From contig JAZRLP010000012.1 in the NCBI GenBank assembly GCA_045646905.1, positions 1-64,000 on the forward strand: a stretch of 64,000 nucleotides of DNA, read 5' to 3'. Positions 1 to 9,951 of the stretch are shown one piece after another (position 1 is the first letter of the stretch; every line of letters starts with the position of its first letter). Below the pieces are notes generated by a model, which worked only from the letters and a program-made list of their open reading frames with translations, did no database searches and had not been told where the DNA came from. The translations under genes were made by a program, and so were the position numbers. This stretch comes from RGIG4079 sp045646905. GTDB lineage: Bacteria; Bacteroidota; Bacteroidia; Bacteroidales; Muribaculaceae.

Positions 1-3000
1 AATCAATGAAAGTGATGCGACAACGCTCATTTTCAGGAGTTGGCTTACCTATATATAAATGCCAGAATGTTTTACCTTTACCGCCTTTGTCGTTAATTGC
101 ATAAGGATAGTTGCGAATTAGAAGTTCCATCTTAATCTCGGCACTACAACCACCCTTTAAGAATCCTTTCGATTCGGTTTTCGCCGACTTGTCAGATGTA
201 TCTTTTCCTTCACCCTTATTTTCTTGAGATGCGTTCACCGCATCGAATTTATTCAAGTAATCACCAACAGCCTCTGGAACTTCAAGTTTTTCACCTGTAA
301 ATTGTTCATATAGTTGATCAACAGATCCTCCCACTGATGTTGTCATGTTCAAAGTAAAGCTTTTGCATTGATCAGGTTGAGGATCGCGCTCGTTTACATT
401 ATTTTGGTAAATCAAATCAACACGCGAATTAATCAATCCATCTTCCGAATCAGGATTTGCACACAATGCATGAATATTGCCCTGCATGTGGAATTCAGGC
501 ACCTTCACTTCGTCGCCACTCATATCCATCAACAACATAAAGTTGAGATCTCCTTTGAGCAATGCATCAGATCCTACGCTCGACAATCCTAACCCAAACG
601 CACCACCATAGGTTTTGTATTTAATTTTAGCATTTGACTGAATTGCATCGTAGAATGAATTATCGGTTCCACTCACACCACCTGCTGTTGTGCTATAGTT
701 GATAAACAAACCACCCATCACCATATTGAGAGCAACAGGGCCAAGTGGTATATTCATTTTACTTGCTTTTCCAAGGAAGTAACCTGCATGGTAAGTGCTA
801 TCTTGTTTTTCTGAATAAGAGTCAAGGGCAAAATCTTCGGCAGTTTTGAGAACTTTATAATATCCTCCGGCAATATCTAAATCAAACAAGCCTTTTATGC
901 CAAGATGTAGAGGCTTACCTGGTAATGTTTCAAAACCACTAAGTGAATCACCATCACACACCTTAAGTCCACCAGAGATTGTTACGACACCACCGAAATT
1001 ACCATCAAGTGAAACATCTGTCACTTCGGTTCTATCATATTTTACACTTAGGTTGTCCCAATTAATTTTAGCATACACACCGAGACCTACCGAACCTGCG
1101 ACTCCGGCTTTTTTATTACCCATTAATGATAGTCCGCAACGGAATTTCACACCGATGTTATCAATACCCTTGACATCGAATGACAAACTATCAACATATA
1201 GAGGGAATCCTTTGAATGAGTTGTCGTTGGTAGCATCATTTTTATTAAAGTCCCAATCGCCCAATGAGAATCTCTTACCATCAGGACCATGAATCTGTGT
1301 GCCTGAACCTCCAGGTTTTGTTGCATTTGTTTTTGGGGCTTCAGCACCTTTTTCGGCCGCCTCTTTTTCTGCTTTAGTACAGTTGGCATATCCTAATCCA
1401 CTGAACGGAATTGACGGCAATTTTAGTTCTTCGGCAGCAATTGAAATGTCGCCACCGAGCGAGAAATCAAAGAATGTTTGTTTCTTTTTCTCACGAGTAG
1501 TGTTGTGATTCAACCAGAACCACGTTTTGTCATCTTGAAGTTTCACTTTTGCAAGGAAACAATCAATATATATTGAGTCAAGATCTTGATCAAGCTCAAA
1601 TGTGGTGCTTGTTCCACCCTTATGCTTTTCAGTCTTATCGATAGCAATAACCTTTGCTTGATAAGTCAAATATGAATAATCAAATTTAGTGGGGTATATA
1701 GGATTAGCAATATCTGTAGTGTCAACATTTACAGAATCGAGCCCTGCTGCTTTTTTTAGTAGAGGGAATCCAATCTTACCTTTGAATCCAGTGTCGCGGA
1801 AATCACCTTGAAGAATGCTCACGGCAACGCTATCGATAGCAAAGCGCCAACCATCTTTTTGATAATCGATGATATTCTTCACTGATGCTGAACATGAAAA
1901 ACCAGTATCGTCATACATCAAGTTGTTGATTGCAATTTTAGGACGAGGCACCGAATCTGTATTATTGAGAATATCGTATGCTGGCATTTCAATGGCTACC
2001 TCTTTGAAATAAAATCCTTGCCATGCATTGTAGGCTTTTTGGTCTGTCGCAGGCTTACCAGTGCCACCAAGAGTCTTATCATAATAATCGGGATGGAATT
2101 CAACACGTCCTGATTCGCCTGATTTCACTTCAGCGCCACGTGTAGTTCTTCGTGAGTGGTCATAGTAGATACCTGTGTCTCCGGCACCCTTACTGCTGGT
2201 AAGTGTAAAGGTATAACCTGGCAGGTCGGCTATTTCAAAGTTGTCCATTGAAACGTTACCAAACCAGTCGCTACCATCACTAATTAATGCATCGACTTGA
2301 ATTGCAGGTGGTGTTCCATTTTCGTCAACAACACCATCAACTACTTTTATAATTTCACCTCCAGGTACATTTACTTTGATAGAGGCTGAAAGTTTATCGA
2401 AATCGCCATTTTGCCATGTGATGAAACAACCCGAAGTTGCCTTTGTGAAACGTTCTTTAGGTGCCACAAAAGTGAAATCAAATCCTGTAATTGGGTCATG
2501 AATTGTAACATCGGTCAACAATCCAACAGAACCCGATGTTGGAAGGAATTTTTCGGGTGTAGTTTCAAGATCTTGTGCTGCAAACACAAGAATGTCGCCA
2601 GTGTATTTTGCCACACCATTATCGTAGGTAACATCGCCCAAATAGTCGGTTTCGGGCAATATAAATTCACCTATAATATCTATTGTAGCTTTTTCGGGGG
2701 TAAATTGCATTTGAGCCAACTGAATATCGGCAGGACACTGCCCATCGGCCTTCAATGGGAGCGAGAGTCCTACAGGTAATGTAACACGATCACTGGTCAT
2801 GTTGCGTAGATATTGCATATCTTTTTGCACCCATCGATAATACTCGGTAAAGTTACCGTTTGTAATAATCGAGTCAACTTTTGTATTGTATAATGTAGAG
2901 TCGGCTTCTTTAAGTTGTTTTTTCATATCGTCAGTAAACAACTCTGCGGGGAAGAATTGATTTGTAGGTTTAGCCGAACGCACAAGACCTTTAGTTACAA

Positions 3001-6000
3001 CAGCATCTTTCCAGTTGATGTAGATTGAGTCCCATTCTACATTTAGATTAGCTTCTGCTCCAAAGGGTTTTACTTTAATATAGCCTTTACCCTTAAAACA
3101 GTCATATTTAAGCTTTTCCTGCTCTTTATCAGAACCATCAATCTTTTCTATTTCTTCAATAGTGAGTTCATACTTACCGATTTTCACTTTGCCGGCTGCA
3201 GGAACAAAGATTGTATCATGAACACAAATTGAGTCAATTTTTATTTTTTGGTCTTTAGGGTTTTTTTGGTCTTTTTGGTCTTTTTGGTCTTTTTTAGGCG
3301 CTCGCCACATGAGAGCCGACACAAGGTTAGTTCCTTGTTTAAGAACCACATCTTCGCCAGTTTTTGTGCCAATGTGCTTCCCTTTTTCATCAAGTTCATT
3401 AATCTTGTCGGAATAAATATTGTATTTACCTACAATATTATTAATGCGATCTTTGCTCAATTTGAGTTCTGACTTGCCTTTTAGAGTGATGACACTATCG
3501 CGGTCTTGACCATAGAATCGTTTGTTGTAGGTAAGACGCAATTTCACATCAATGTCTTCGGCGCGGTCGTTTGTAAGAGTGATATCAAAGTAATCACCTG
3601 GGCTTTCAAAATATGAATCTGGCTCAAGTTTGAATGTCACATCATTTTTAGGTGTTATTTTCACCTTCAATCCCATATTGTTTTGTCCCTCGCGAATGTT
3701 AAAGTCGCACTTGTCAGTGCCTAAGAATGCACGAAGGTTTCGAGTTTCGTCATCTTTGCTGATGAGCTTGAGGGTGTCAACATTATAAGCATTTACCTCT
3801 ATCTGATTATAAGAGGTGTAATTTAGCTTTATAGAATTCAAGCTATAGATTCTTTTTGACTGATTACCCCCTGATGTAGGTGTGATTTCATTTACTACTT
3901 CAAGATTACCACAAAGTTTATTCAATTCCTTATCGGTAAGTATTTTAGGTTCATTCTTTGGAACTATAATAGCACTATCTAGACGTTTGCTGAAATCACC
4001 CGAATATAATGCACCATCTTCATGGAAACGATATGTAGTGGTAAGTAATAACTTTTGATCTTTAAAAGTATTATTCTTTAACTCTACATTATATAATATA
4101 CCTGGATTTTTGAAATACAATGCTGCATCATCAACCAATGGGTCTTCTTTTGGAGTAACCTTTATTTCAATGTCATTTAGGTATGTTTCTTCGGCACCTT
4201 TCCATGTTACTGATGTTGAACCATGAACAAAATCTTTAATGTTGCCCGATGCATTCTTTGCAGTAATATCGTAATTGAGCACCAATAATTCTAAAATGTT
4301 ATCGGTAGTAACACCTACAGTGACATCATCGAGGTCAAGACGCGATAACTCGTCGGTTAAAACAGTTCCGGCTTCTTCTCTCTTTCTATAAACAATATCA
4401 TGGGCCGCAAAGTATTTATGAATTTCCTCTTCGGTCATGATCCAGTTTTGGAATGGCTTCAATGTAACAGCAAATCTTTGCAATTCCTCTTTATTATGAA
4501 TAACATAGGAAACACCATATTGGTCGTCAAATTTATATCGAGGGTATAATATGACGTTAATTGGCACGTCCAAATTGTTGTGCAATGTAACATTCCAAAG
4601 TTTGTGTGGTTTAGTGAAGTAGGCTTCGGCATTAACCGGCATTTGAGCCATTTTTGGAGTTACCTCAACAGTTAAAACATCGGTTGTTGACTCGGCTGAA
4701 GGCTTAAATGAGTATTTATTTTCACTGATAGTGATTTTTTCCATTCTCTTAGGATCGTCCTTGGGAACGGATTCATATAAATTAGCATCAAATAAGCGAA
4801 TCCAAGCACTAAATAATTCCTCAGTGCTTAATCCCTTATCGGTATTGCCTATCATCCTTTCTTCTCCAGTATCTTCTTTATATTGGTAAGCAAGGACATC
4901 TTTAATGCCGTCATTATTTTCATCTCTATCGGTAAGACCTCCAAAGAATTTATTTATTTCTTCGGGAGTAAGAGGTTTCTCATCATTAGGTTTAAGAGTG
5001 AGAGGTGACATTGCCTCAGCATAAGAATTAAATGGGGTATATTGATATTTGCCATCTTCTTCTATGCTTGTATATGTGATGTGAGGCAATAATGTTAATG
5101 TTTCCTTGGTATAATTCTTTAATGTTATTTTAAATAATGTACCAGGATGCTCAAAATATGGGTTCAACCAGTCGGGCATATGTTTAAGACAAGGCTCGAT
5201 AGTGATTCCCACCTTATCCAAATTCACATAATCAGAGATTGTGAAATTTAGCGAATGTGTGTGTAACAATGCCTCACGGGGTTTGCTACGATCTTTTAAT
5301 AATTTTTCATAGTCAAAGATGTTTATATTTGCAGAGTTAGTCCCTTCATCTTCAAATACAAATTTTGCATCGCTAAAAGGCTTGTTGGTCTCTGTTTGAT
5401 TTGACGAATTTCCTTCTCCTTGTTTAATGATTTTTATTGATTTAAATCCACCAAATAGTTTATCGAAATCAGCATCGCTTAATTCAATCCATTTTCCCGA
5501 TGGAATTTCAAAATACTGCTCTGTGTGAGCATTTTTCTCGTCATATCCAGTATAACTTACTTTGTCGTTAACGATATATTCAATGACTCCTGTAAATTTC
5601 TTTGTTGTCAAGCCCAAATTGGTGATTTTGAGTTTGAATAATCGTGATGGATTTGTGAAATATACCTCGGCATCAGTCGGCAAATTAGGCAATTTAGCAA
5701 TAAGCTCGGCTTTCAAATCATCACCAACACTCACCGCTGCATCAACAGCATATTCACAACGAGCTTTACCTATGATTCTTTCACGCAACACAGGTTGTCC
5801 GGTGTATTCACACACACGTATTGTGGCAAGGTTGTTGGGATATTGGAAATTGTAATCAGATGGAGGGCCAATGATAAAACCACTTTCGGCTTTAAATGCA
5901 ATAATGCTTTCCAATGGGTATCCTCCAGCCAAACGATCAAGTTCGTCATCGGAGAGAGTTATTTCGGCCCCACCAGGGATTGTCATTGATTGATTGCTAT

Positions 6001-7216
6001 GTTGAAGTGCAGGAGTTGGACACACACCCCAATTTTCACGGTGATACTGTATCAACATACTCACCTCATACTCCTTGCTTGAAGTATTTTTAAGTGTTAC
6101 CGTAAACAAATCACTTGGAGACTCAAAATAAGGAGTCATGTTATTAGTGAGCAGCGTTGCTTTGGGCGTAATAGTGGTTATTATCGGATAATCGCCATCA
6201 CCTGGAATACCTATGTCACCATCTTTACCTGATGAAGAGAATGGTGGCAGATATAAGTTCATAATTTCGCTCTTACCCTCGTTCTCAATCATCACAAATT
6301 GGTTGCTCGATGCATCGGTAACGATAGGACGGGCCGTAACTTGTGCTACATATTGAGTGGTACCACTGCGTCGAAGTGTAGAAATTACCGAATATGGCAC
6401 ATTACAAAATGTAGTCATTAACCCTTTTTGTTCATAAGCAACTGCACCTGATGTTGCAGCTTCATAAGGCGACATACCATTGGCTACACGCATAATGCGG
6501 AAGTCATATATTATGTTGTGAGCTGCACCTAATCGGTTGTTGCTGAATGTGGGAGGTGTCCACGCAAAGCGTCCTGTTTGATATGGGAAATCGGCTTTAA
6601 TATAGCCACTTCCTTGCGAAGAATTGGGTTCAATGAATGATGGAGCAGATGCTTTGTAACTAATGTCGAAATAACATTCACCTTCGCCAATAATACGACC
6701 TTGGTCATTTTGATCGAGATAATTGGTTTTTACGATAATCTTCAAGCCGTAGTGACCTTCGGGAAGAAGTCCCACATGACCACCTGCTACATCGTCAAAT
6801 AATTGAGCGAGGCGCCCCCCTGCATATCGTTCGTTGTTGACATACCGATTGAACATGAGATTTAGCTCCGAGTCGGTAATTGTTCGTGGTTGTCCGGCTC
6901 CAAGATATTGATAATAGTCGATAGGACGATTGGCAACTATTGCTAAATAGTCTCCACTATTTGGCCACAAATCTAATTGGCTTTCAATAGGTCCTTCAAG
7001 CCTAACCTCCAACCTCACTGGCACAGGTTCATCAGAGATATTAGTCAATGTTACATTGAAAAACCTTCCTGGATTTTCAACATACAATGCTGCTTGTGCA
7101 GGCAATGGATTTTGCTTAGGTCGAACATCGACATACACTTCTTGTGCCATCGACATGCTTGCGCACATCAACATGCAAATAAAAGTTACTATTGAAAAAA
7201 TCCTATGCTTTATCAT
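1..7216 (-). CDS. Giant modular secreted surface protein with TANFOR-like repeats (3' end outside window)
   Basis: An uninterrupted reading frame runs from the ATG at 7216 to the window edge: 2,405 codons without a stop, so the protein is longer than this. Residues 1-24 are a signal peptide ending in SMSMAQ. Residues about 40-320 form a full TANFOR-like module: a NPGRFFNVTLTN-type strand, an LLPEGHYGLKI strand, then an Fn3-like half with FAWTPP near residue 217 and GKSEI near its end. Six further copies of the first half (xxPxxLFxVTLxN) begin near residues 365, 519, 689, 869, 1035 and 1205. A short Lys/Asp/Gln repeat near residue 1310 separates these from an approximately 1,100-residue beta-rich region I do not recognise. 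It is the last gene of an operon with the two genes at 7270 and 7782. TANFOR assignment is from memory of the family. The role is unknown; cell-surface exposure is inferred from the signal peptide, the Ig/Fn3-like modules and the neighbouring barrel. Confidence 0.85.
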   Translation of the reverse strand, partial: MIKHRIFSIVTFICMLMCASMSMAQEVYVDVRPKQNPLPAQAALYVENPGRFFNVTLTNISDEPVPVRLEVRLEGPIESQLDLWPNSGDYLAIVANRPIDYYQYLGAGQPRTITDSELNLMFNRYVNNERYAGGRLAQLFDDVAGGHVGLLPEGHYGLKIIVKTNYLDQNDQGRIIGEGECYFDISYKASAPSFIEPNSSQGSGYIKADFPYQTGRFAWTPPTFSNNRLGAAHNIIYDFRIMRVANGMSPYEAATSGAVAYEQKGLMTTFCNVPYSVISTLRRSGTTQYVAQVTARPIVTDASSNQFVMIENEGKSEIMNLYLPPFSSSGKDGDIGIPGDGDYPIITTITPKATLLTNNMTPYFESPSDLFTVTLKNTSSKEYEVSMLIQYHRENWGVCPTPALQHSNQSMTIPGGAEITLSDDELDRLAGGYPLESIIAFKAESGFIIGPPSDYNFQYPNNLATIRVCEYTGQPVLRERIIGKARCEYAVDAAVSVGDDLKAELIAKLPNLPTDAEVYFTNPSRLFKLKITNLGLTTKKFTGVIEYIVNDKVSYTGYDEKNAHTEQYFEIPSGKWIELSDADFDKLFGGFKSIKIIKQGEGNSSNQTETNKPFSDAKFVFEDEGTNSANINIFDYEKLLKDRSKPREALLHTHSLNFTISDYVNLDKVGITIEPCLKHMPDWLNPYFEHPGTLFKITLKNYTKETLTLLPHITYTSIEEDGKYQYTPFNSYAEAMSPLTLKPNDEKPLTPEEINKFFGGLTDRDENNDGIKDVLAYQYKEDTGEERMIGNTDKGLSTEELFSAWIRLFDANLYESVPKDDPKRMEKITISENKYSFKPSAESTTDVLTVEVTPKMAQMPVNAEAYFTKPHKLWNVTLHNNLDVPINVILYPRYKFDDQYGVSYVIHNKEELQRFAVTLKPFQNWIMTEEEIHKYFAAHDIVYRKREEAGTVLTDELSRLDLDDVTVGVTTDNILELLVLNYDITAKNASGNIKDFVHGSTSVTWKGAEETYLNDIEIKVTPKEDPLVDDAALYFKNPGILYNVELKNNTFKDQKLLLTTTYRFHEDGALYSGDFSKRLDSAIIVPKNEPKILTDKELNKLCGNLEVVNEITPTSGGNQSKRIYSLNSIKLNYTSYNQIEVNAYNVDTLKLISKDDETRNLRAFLGTDKCDFNIREGQNNMGLKVKITPKNDVTFKLEPDSYFESPGDYFDITLTNDRAEDIDVKLRLTYNKRFYGQDRDSVITLKGKSELKLSKDRINNIVGKYNIYSDKINELDEKGKHIGTKTGEDVVLKQGTNLVSALMWRAPKKDQKDQKDQKNPKDQKIKIDSICVHDTIFVPAAGKVKIGKYELTIEEIEKIDGSDKEQEKLKYDCFKGKGYIKVKPFGAEANLNVEWDSIYINWKDAVVTKGLVRSAKPTNQFFPAELFTDDMKKQLKEADSTLYNTKVDSIITNGNFTEYYRWVQKDMQYLRNMTSDRVTLPVGLSLPLKADGQCPADIQLAQMQFTPEKATIDIIGEFILPETDYLGDVTYDNGVAKYTGDILVFAAQDLETTPEKFLPTSGSVGLLTDVTIHDPITGFDFTFVAPKERFTKATSGCFITWQNGDFDKLSASIKVNVPGGEIIKVVDGVVDENGTPPAIQVDALISDGSDWFGNVSMDNFEIADLPGYTFTLTSSKGAGDTGIYYDHSRRTTRGAEVKSGESGRVEFHPDYYDKTLGGTGKPATDQKAYNAWQGFYFKEVAIEMPAYDILNNTDSVPRPKIAINNLMYDDTGFSCSASVKNIIDYQKDGWRFAIDSVAVSILQGDFRDTGFKGKIGFPLLKKAAGLDSVNVDTTDIANPIYPTKFDYSYLTYQAKVIAIDKTEKHKGGTSTTFELDQDLDSIYIDCFLAKVKLQDDKTWFWLNHNTTREKKKQTFFDFSLGGDISIAAEELKLPSIPFSGLGYANCTKAEKEAAEKGAEAPKTNATKPGGSGTQIHGPDGKRFSLGDWDFNKNDATNDNSFKGFPLYVDSLSFDVKGIDNIGVKFRCGLSLMGNKKAGVAGSVGLGVYAKINWDNLSVKYDRTEVTDVSLDGNFGGVVTISGGLKVCDGDSLSGFETLPGKPLHLGIKGLFDLDIAGGYYKVLKTAEDFALDSYSEKQDSTYHAGYFLGKASKMNIPLGPVALNMVMGGLFINYSTTAGGVSGTDNSFYDAIQSNAKIKYKTYGGAFGLGLSSVGSDALLKGDLNFMLLMDMSGDEVKVPEFHMQGNIHALCANPDSEDGLINSRVDLIYQNNVNERDPQPDQCKSFTLNMTTSVGGSVDQLYEQFTGEKLEVPEAVGDYLNKFDAVNASQENKGEGKDTSDKSAKTESKGFLKGGCSAEIKMELLIRNYPYAINDKGGKGKTFWHLYIGKPTPENERCRITFID
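3245..3289. repeat. 9-nt tandem repeat (TTTTTGGTC) inside the giant gene
   Basis: The 9-nt unit TTTTTGGTC occurs three times head to tail at 3263-3289, with one further unit at 3245-3253. On the coding (minus) strand it encodes repeated Lys-Asp-Gln triplets. Nine is a multiple of three, so gain or loss of units changes linker length without a frameshift. It lies at the boundary between the N-terminal modules and the C-terminal region of the giant protein, consistent with a flexible spacer. Confidence 0.8.
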
Positions 7217-7269
7217 AATTATATCGTTTTATCTATATGTTACTTATTATCAATACTATCTGAGGCACA

Positions 7270-7770
7270 TTACTCCTTTTCTTGCTTAAAATGGAGCAAT
7301 ATTATTTCGCTTTTACCATTATTGGTCATTGTTACATTTGCTCCAATAGGACGAGCTATTACTTGTGCCACAAAATGTTCTGTACCACTGTTTTTGAGTG
7401 TCTCAATAACATTTTGAGGTATCATACACATATTTGTCATCAAGCCTCGTTGTTGAAATGCCACTGTGCCATATTGAGCGGCATCAACAACTTCTTGACC
7501 AGGTACAACTCGCTTGATGATAAAATCATATTGAAATCGCACTGTGGGCGCATTATTTGCCACAGGTGGAGTCCATGCAAACTGAGCATTCATCGCTGGA
7601 AATTCAGCTTCAAGCCAACCATAACCCGACTCATCGGCTTGTGGTTGCACAAAAGATGGAGCAGAAGCACTGTTGCCTCCTCTCATTCCACTCATTGGAA
7701 ATTGAGCCATTACATTTGTAATACTCATTACAAATAACACTATTAATATATATATGCGACGAATATTCAT
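7270..7770 (-). CDS. Small secreted protein, single TANFOR/Fn3-like module
   Basis: 166 residues. An N-terminal signal peptide (MNIRRIYILIVLF to NVMAQ) precedes a single beta-sandwich module. Its F-x-WTPP, YDFIIKRV, FQQRGLMTN and NGKSEI motifs match, in order, FAWTPP, YDFRIMRV, YEQKGLMTT and EGKSEI in the first module of the giant protein encoded just downstream. It therefore looks like a free-standing copy of the Fn3-like half of that module. Transcription order is barrel (ends 7782), this gene (starts 7770, 11-nt gap), giant gene (starts 7216, 53-nt gap), so the three are probably co-transcribed. It has no lipobox and no C-terminal T9SS domain. It could be a periplasmic or surface partner of the giant protein; the function is unknown. 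Confidence 0.8.
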   Translation of the reverse strand: MNIRRIYILIVLFVMSITNVMAQFPMSGMRGGNSASAPSFVQPQADESGYGWLEAEFPAMNAQFAWTPPVANNAPTVRFQYDFIIKRVVPGQEVVDAAQYGTVAFQQRGLMTNMCMIPQNVIETLKNSGTEHFVAQVIARPIGANVTMTNNGKSEIILLHFKQEKE

Positions 7771-7781
7771 ATCTATGTTTA

Positions 7782-9638
7782 TTATAATTTAGGTGCATTT
7801 ATTGAATTATTACGCTGAGAGTCATCATTCTTCAACTCTTGGAATGCTTTCATTTCGCGTTCGCGACGAGCTGTTTTTGACCAATCAGAGTAATATTCAT
7901 ATTTTTTCTTCGCGTTCTTGTCTTTATTGCGAGTAATACTAAATGCTGTAAATGAATAGTTGTAACTCAATGAGCATGATAGGTCATATCCATTATCGCG
8001 AGAATACCCTTCGGCAACAAAGTTGGTGTTAGCATATTTGTTGTAGCTTGCCGATAATGAGAAATTATGTACTCCTGCCAATGTATAACCAGCCGAAATA
8101 TTTCCTCCAACAGAAAGATTTTTGCTCACATCCATGCGGTTATCCACAAGCGAAACCGAAGCCGACAATGTTAAGTTTTTCTCTTTCAACAATGCTTTTG
8201 TTGCTGACAATGAATACACGCTTGTTGAATATTTTGTATCATATCCATTTGAATTTTGGTAACTATAATTTAGTCCAAAACTTGTTTCGATAGGGAGCAC
8301 TGTCAACGAATAATTTGCACCGGCGGCAAGTGTTGTCACATCACTCTTTCCTTCCGATATAAGACTCATATCTTTATTTTCTGAGAAGTTGCCCGAGAGC
8401 GACACGCTATGAGCAAGTGTTTCGTTTGATGTATTGAAATTAGGCGTCAAAGTAAAACTGTTCATTCTACGATTAATGCGAGTAGTATCATTTACTACAG
8501 CTACTCCATCATATTGGCGTTGTAAATATCCGTTATAACCAGCAGATACATTGAATTTTTCGTTAATTGGCAATGCTGCATTTGCTGAATAGACAAAACC
8601 TTTTGTTGTGTATAATTGTTCTTTTGATAGGTTATCACTTTGAGCTGAGAAATTACCTCCAAGGCTCATTTTCCATATACGAGTGTTAGCTGAAATGCCA
8701 AGGCTATGATAGTTGTTGCTCATATACGACACCCCAAGGCTCATATAATCGGGTTGCACCATTTTGTAGGTTAACGCAAATGAAATAGGTTTGAATGTGG
8801 CTGTAAGGTTTACATCACCAGCCCATCGCATCATTGAGCTATAACGCACATCATATATTCCCTCCCATTTTTCGGTTTCTTCACTTTCTACCTTTTGAGC
8901 AGTCATATCGGTAGAGAATATCGAAGTGGCTACATTTGCTGTCAATGCCAATGGCCGTGCAATTTGCCAACGACCTTTCATTCCCACTACGATATTTTCC
9001 TGAGCAGTAACACGATCCCACCAATATTCATCGATTGATGATTGATGATCTTGTGCTCTCAATAAATAAAGATCAATATAATTTTTAGAGGTACCATAAC
9101 CGAGTTTGAAACCCCACCCAGTGCGACGATATGCTGGAGTAGCCACTGACACTTCATCTGGAGAATAATTTATTGCATTTTTTAATGTACCATAAAATAC
9201 TCCGGCACGCAGTCCAGCTTTGCCTCCTTGTCGTTGATATTCAAGACCTACTCCATTGAACGGGATATTGAACACATAATTTGAAAATTGCATAGAGCGT
9301 TTCCCAAGGTGGAGTGTCCATCCTTTATAAGTGGGACTAATGTTGAAAGAAAATTGTGGGTGCGAAAAAGAGACATTATCTAAGTTATAGTAAAAAGAGA
9401 ATGGCATAGCTATACCATATACATTGATATTCATATTGGCATAAATCGAAGAACTGAAAGGAGAAGAATATCCACTCCCTGCCGATGAATGATAGTAGGT
9501 GTTTTGTGTACCCACCGATCCCGTAATGACCAACGGGTCACTTTGGGCAATCGTTGCAATATCAAATGCCACTGCATTGAATGTGGCACCCACCAACATC
9601 AATGCGACAAATATTGCCTGTTTAAGTCTCTTTTTCAT
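7782..9638 (-). CDS. Outer-membrane beta-barrel protein paired with the TANFOR proteins
   Basis: 618 residues from the ATG at 9638; an in-frame TTG three codons earlier at 9647 is a weaker start. After the signal peptide (MKKRLKQAIFVALMLVG to NAVA), alternating short aromatic-rich strands with Tyr/Asn turns run almost to the C-terminus, the pattern of a large outer-membrane barrel. There is no plug domain, TonB box or carboxypeptidase-like N-domain, so it is not a TonB receptor, and at about 620 residues it is twice the size of a PorP/SprF barrel. The last about 60 residues are strongly charged (KDKNAKKKYE, ARREREMKAF) and follow the final strand, leaving a hydrophilic tail presumably in the periplasm. 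It is first gene of the operon with the small and giant TANFOR proteins, suggesting a role in their export or anchoring (inference). Confidence 0.75.
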   Translation of the reverse strand: MKKRLKQAIFVALMLVGATFNAVAFDIATIAQSDPLVITGSVGTQNTYYHSSAGSGYSSPFSSSIYANMNINVYGIAMPFSFYYNLDNVSFSHPQFSFNISPTYKGWTLHLGKRSMQFSNYVFNIPFNGVGLEYQRQGGKAGLRAGVFYGTLKNAINYSPDEVSVATPAYRRTGWGFKLGYGTSKNYIDLYLLRAQDHQSSIDEYWWDRVTAQENIVVGMKGRWQIARPLALTANVATSIFSTDMTAQKVESEETEKWEGIYDVRYSSMMRWAGDVNLTATFKPISFALTYKMVQPDYMSLGVSYMSNNYHSLGISANTRIWKMSLGGNFSAQSDNLSKEQLYTTKGFVYSANAALPINEKFNVSAGYNGYLQRQYDGVAVVNDTTRINRRMNSFTLTPNFNTSNETLAHSVSLSGNFSENKDMSLISEGKSDVTTLAAGANYSLTVLPIETSFGLNYSYQNSNGYDTKYSTSVYSLSATKALLKEKNLTLSASVSLVDNRMDVSKNLSVGGNISAGYTLAGVHNFSLSASYNKYANTNFVAEGYSRDNGYDLSCSLSYNYSFTAFSITRNKDKNAKKKYEYYSDWSKTARREREMKAFQELKNDDSQRNNSINAPKL

Positions 9639-9951
9639 ATAGCACAATTTTGCATTACATTTTATATATCTCGTTCACTATAGAGTGATTTGTAAAAATT
9701 CCATTTTCGACTATTCTCATCCGGCTTTGCCGTGCCGTTTTGAATTTATTGTCAATATTCTATAATGTGAATATCGTATATCGTTAAAAGCCTATTGCTT
9801 TTTATATTGTTTCCGAGCCTATCGGAGTGGGCAATCAATTATTGAGAACTATCGTTGTGAAGTGACTTTTAATAAGTTTTATAATTATAATGGGGAAAAT
9901 CCCCTCCCCTCACTTCAATAGGAAGGGGATTTCACCATTACTTATGTTAGG
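9639..9951. other. Intergenic region upstream of the barrel operon
   Basis: This 313-nt stretch should hold the promoter of the barrel operon on the minus strand, but I could not find a good TAnnTTTG box. It contains a small CGGC-TTT-GCCG hairpin near 9723 and, at its right end, the terminator of the next gene. No ORF or RNA gene is apparent. Confidence 0.5.
9897..9932 (-). terminator. Rho-independent-like terminator after the Ig-like protein gene
   Basis: AAATCCCCTCCC (9897-9908) and GGAAGGGGATTT (9921-9932) form a 12-bp stem with one G-T pair, starting 20 nt beyond the stop codon of the minus-strand gene at 9952. Confidence 0.7.

Noticed and set aside
897..1292. 131-codon plus-strand frame inside the giant gene
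   Set aside because: The minus-strand frame is open through the whole region with consistent beta-rich protein features; the plus frame is incidental.
7282..7737. 151-codon plus-strand frame opposite the small TANFOR gene
   Set aside because: Shadow of the minus-strand gene, Cys/His-rich composition typical of antisense frames and no signal or domain.
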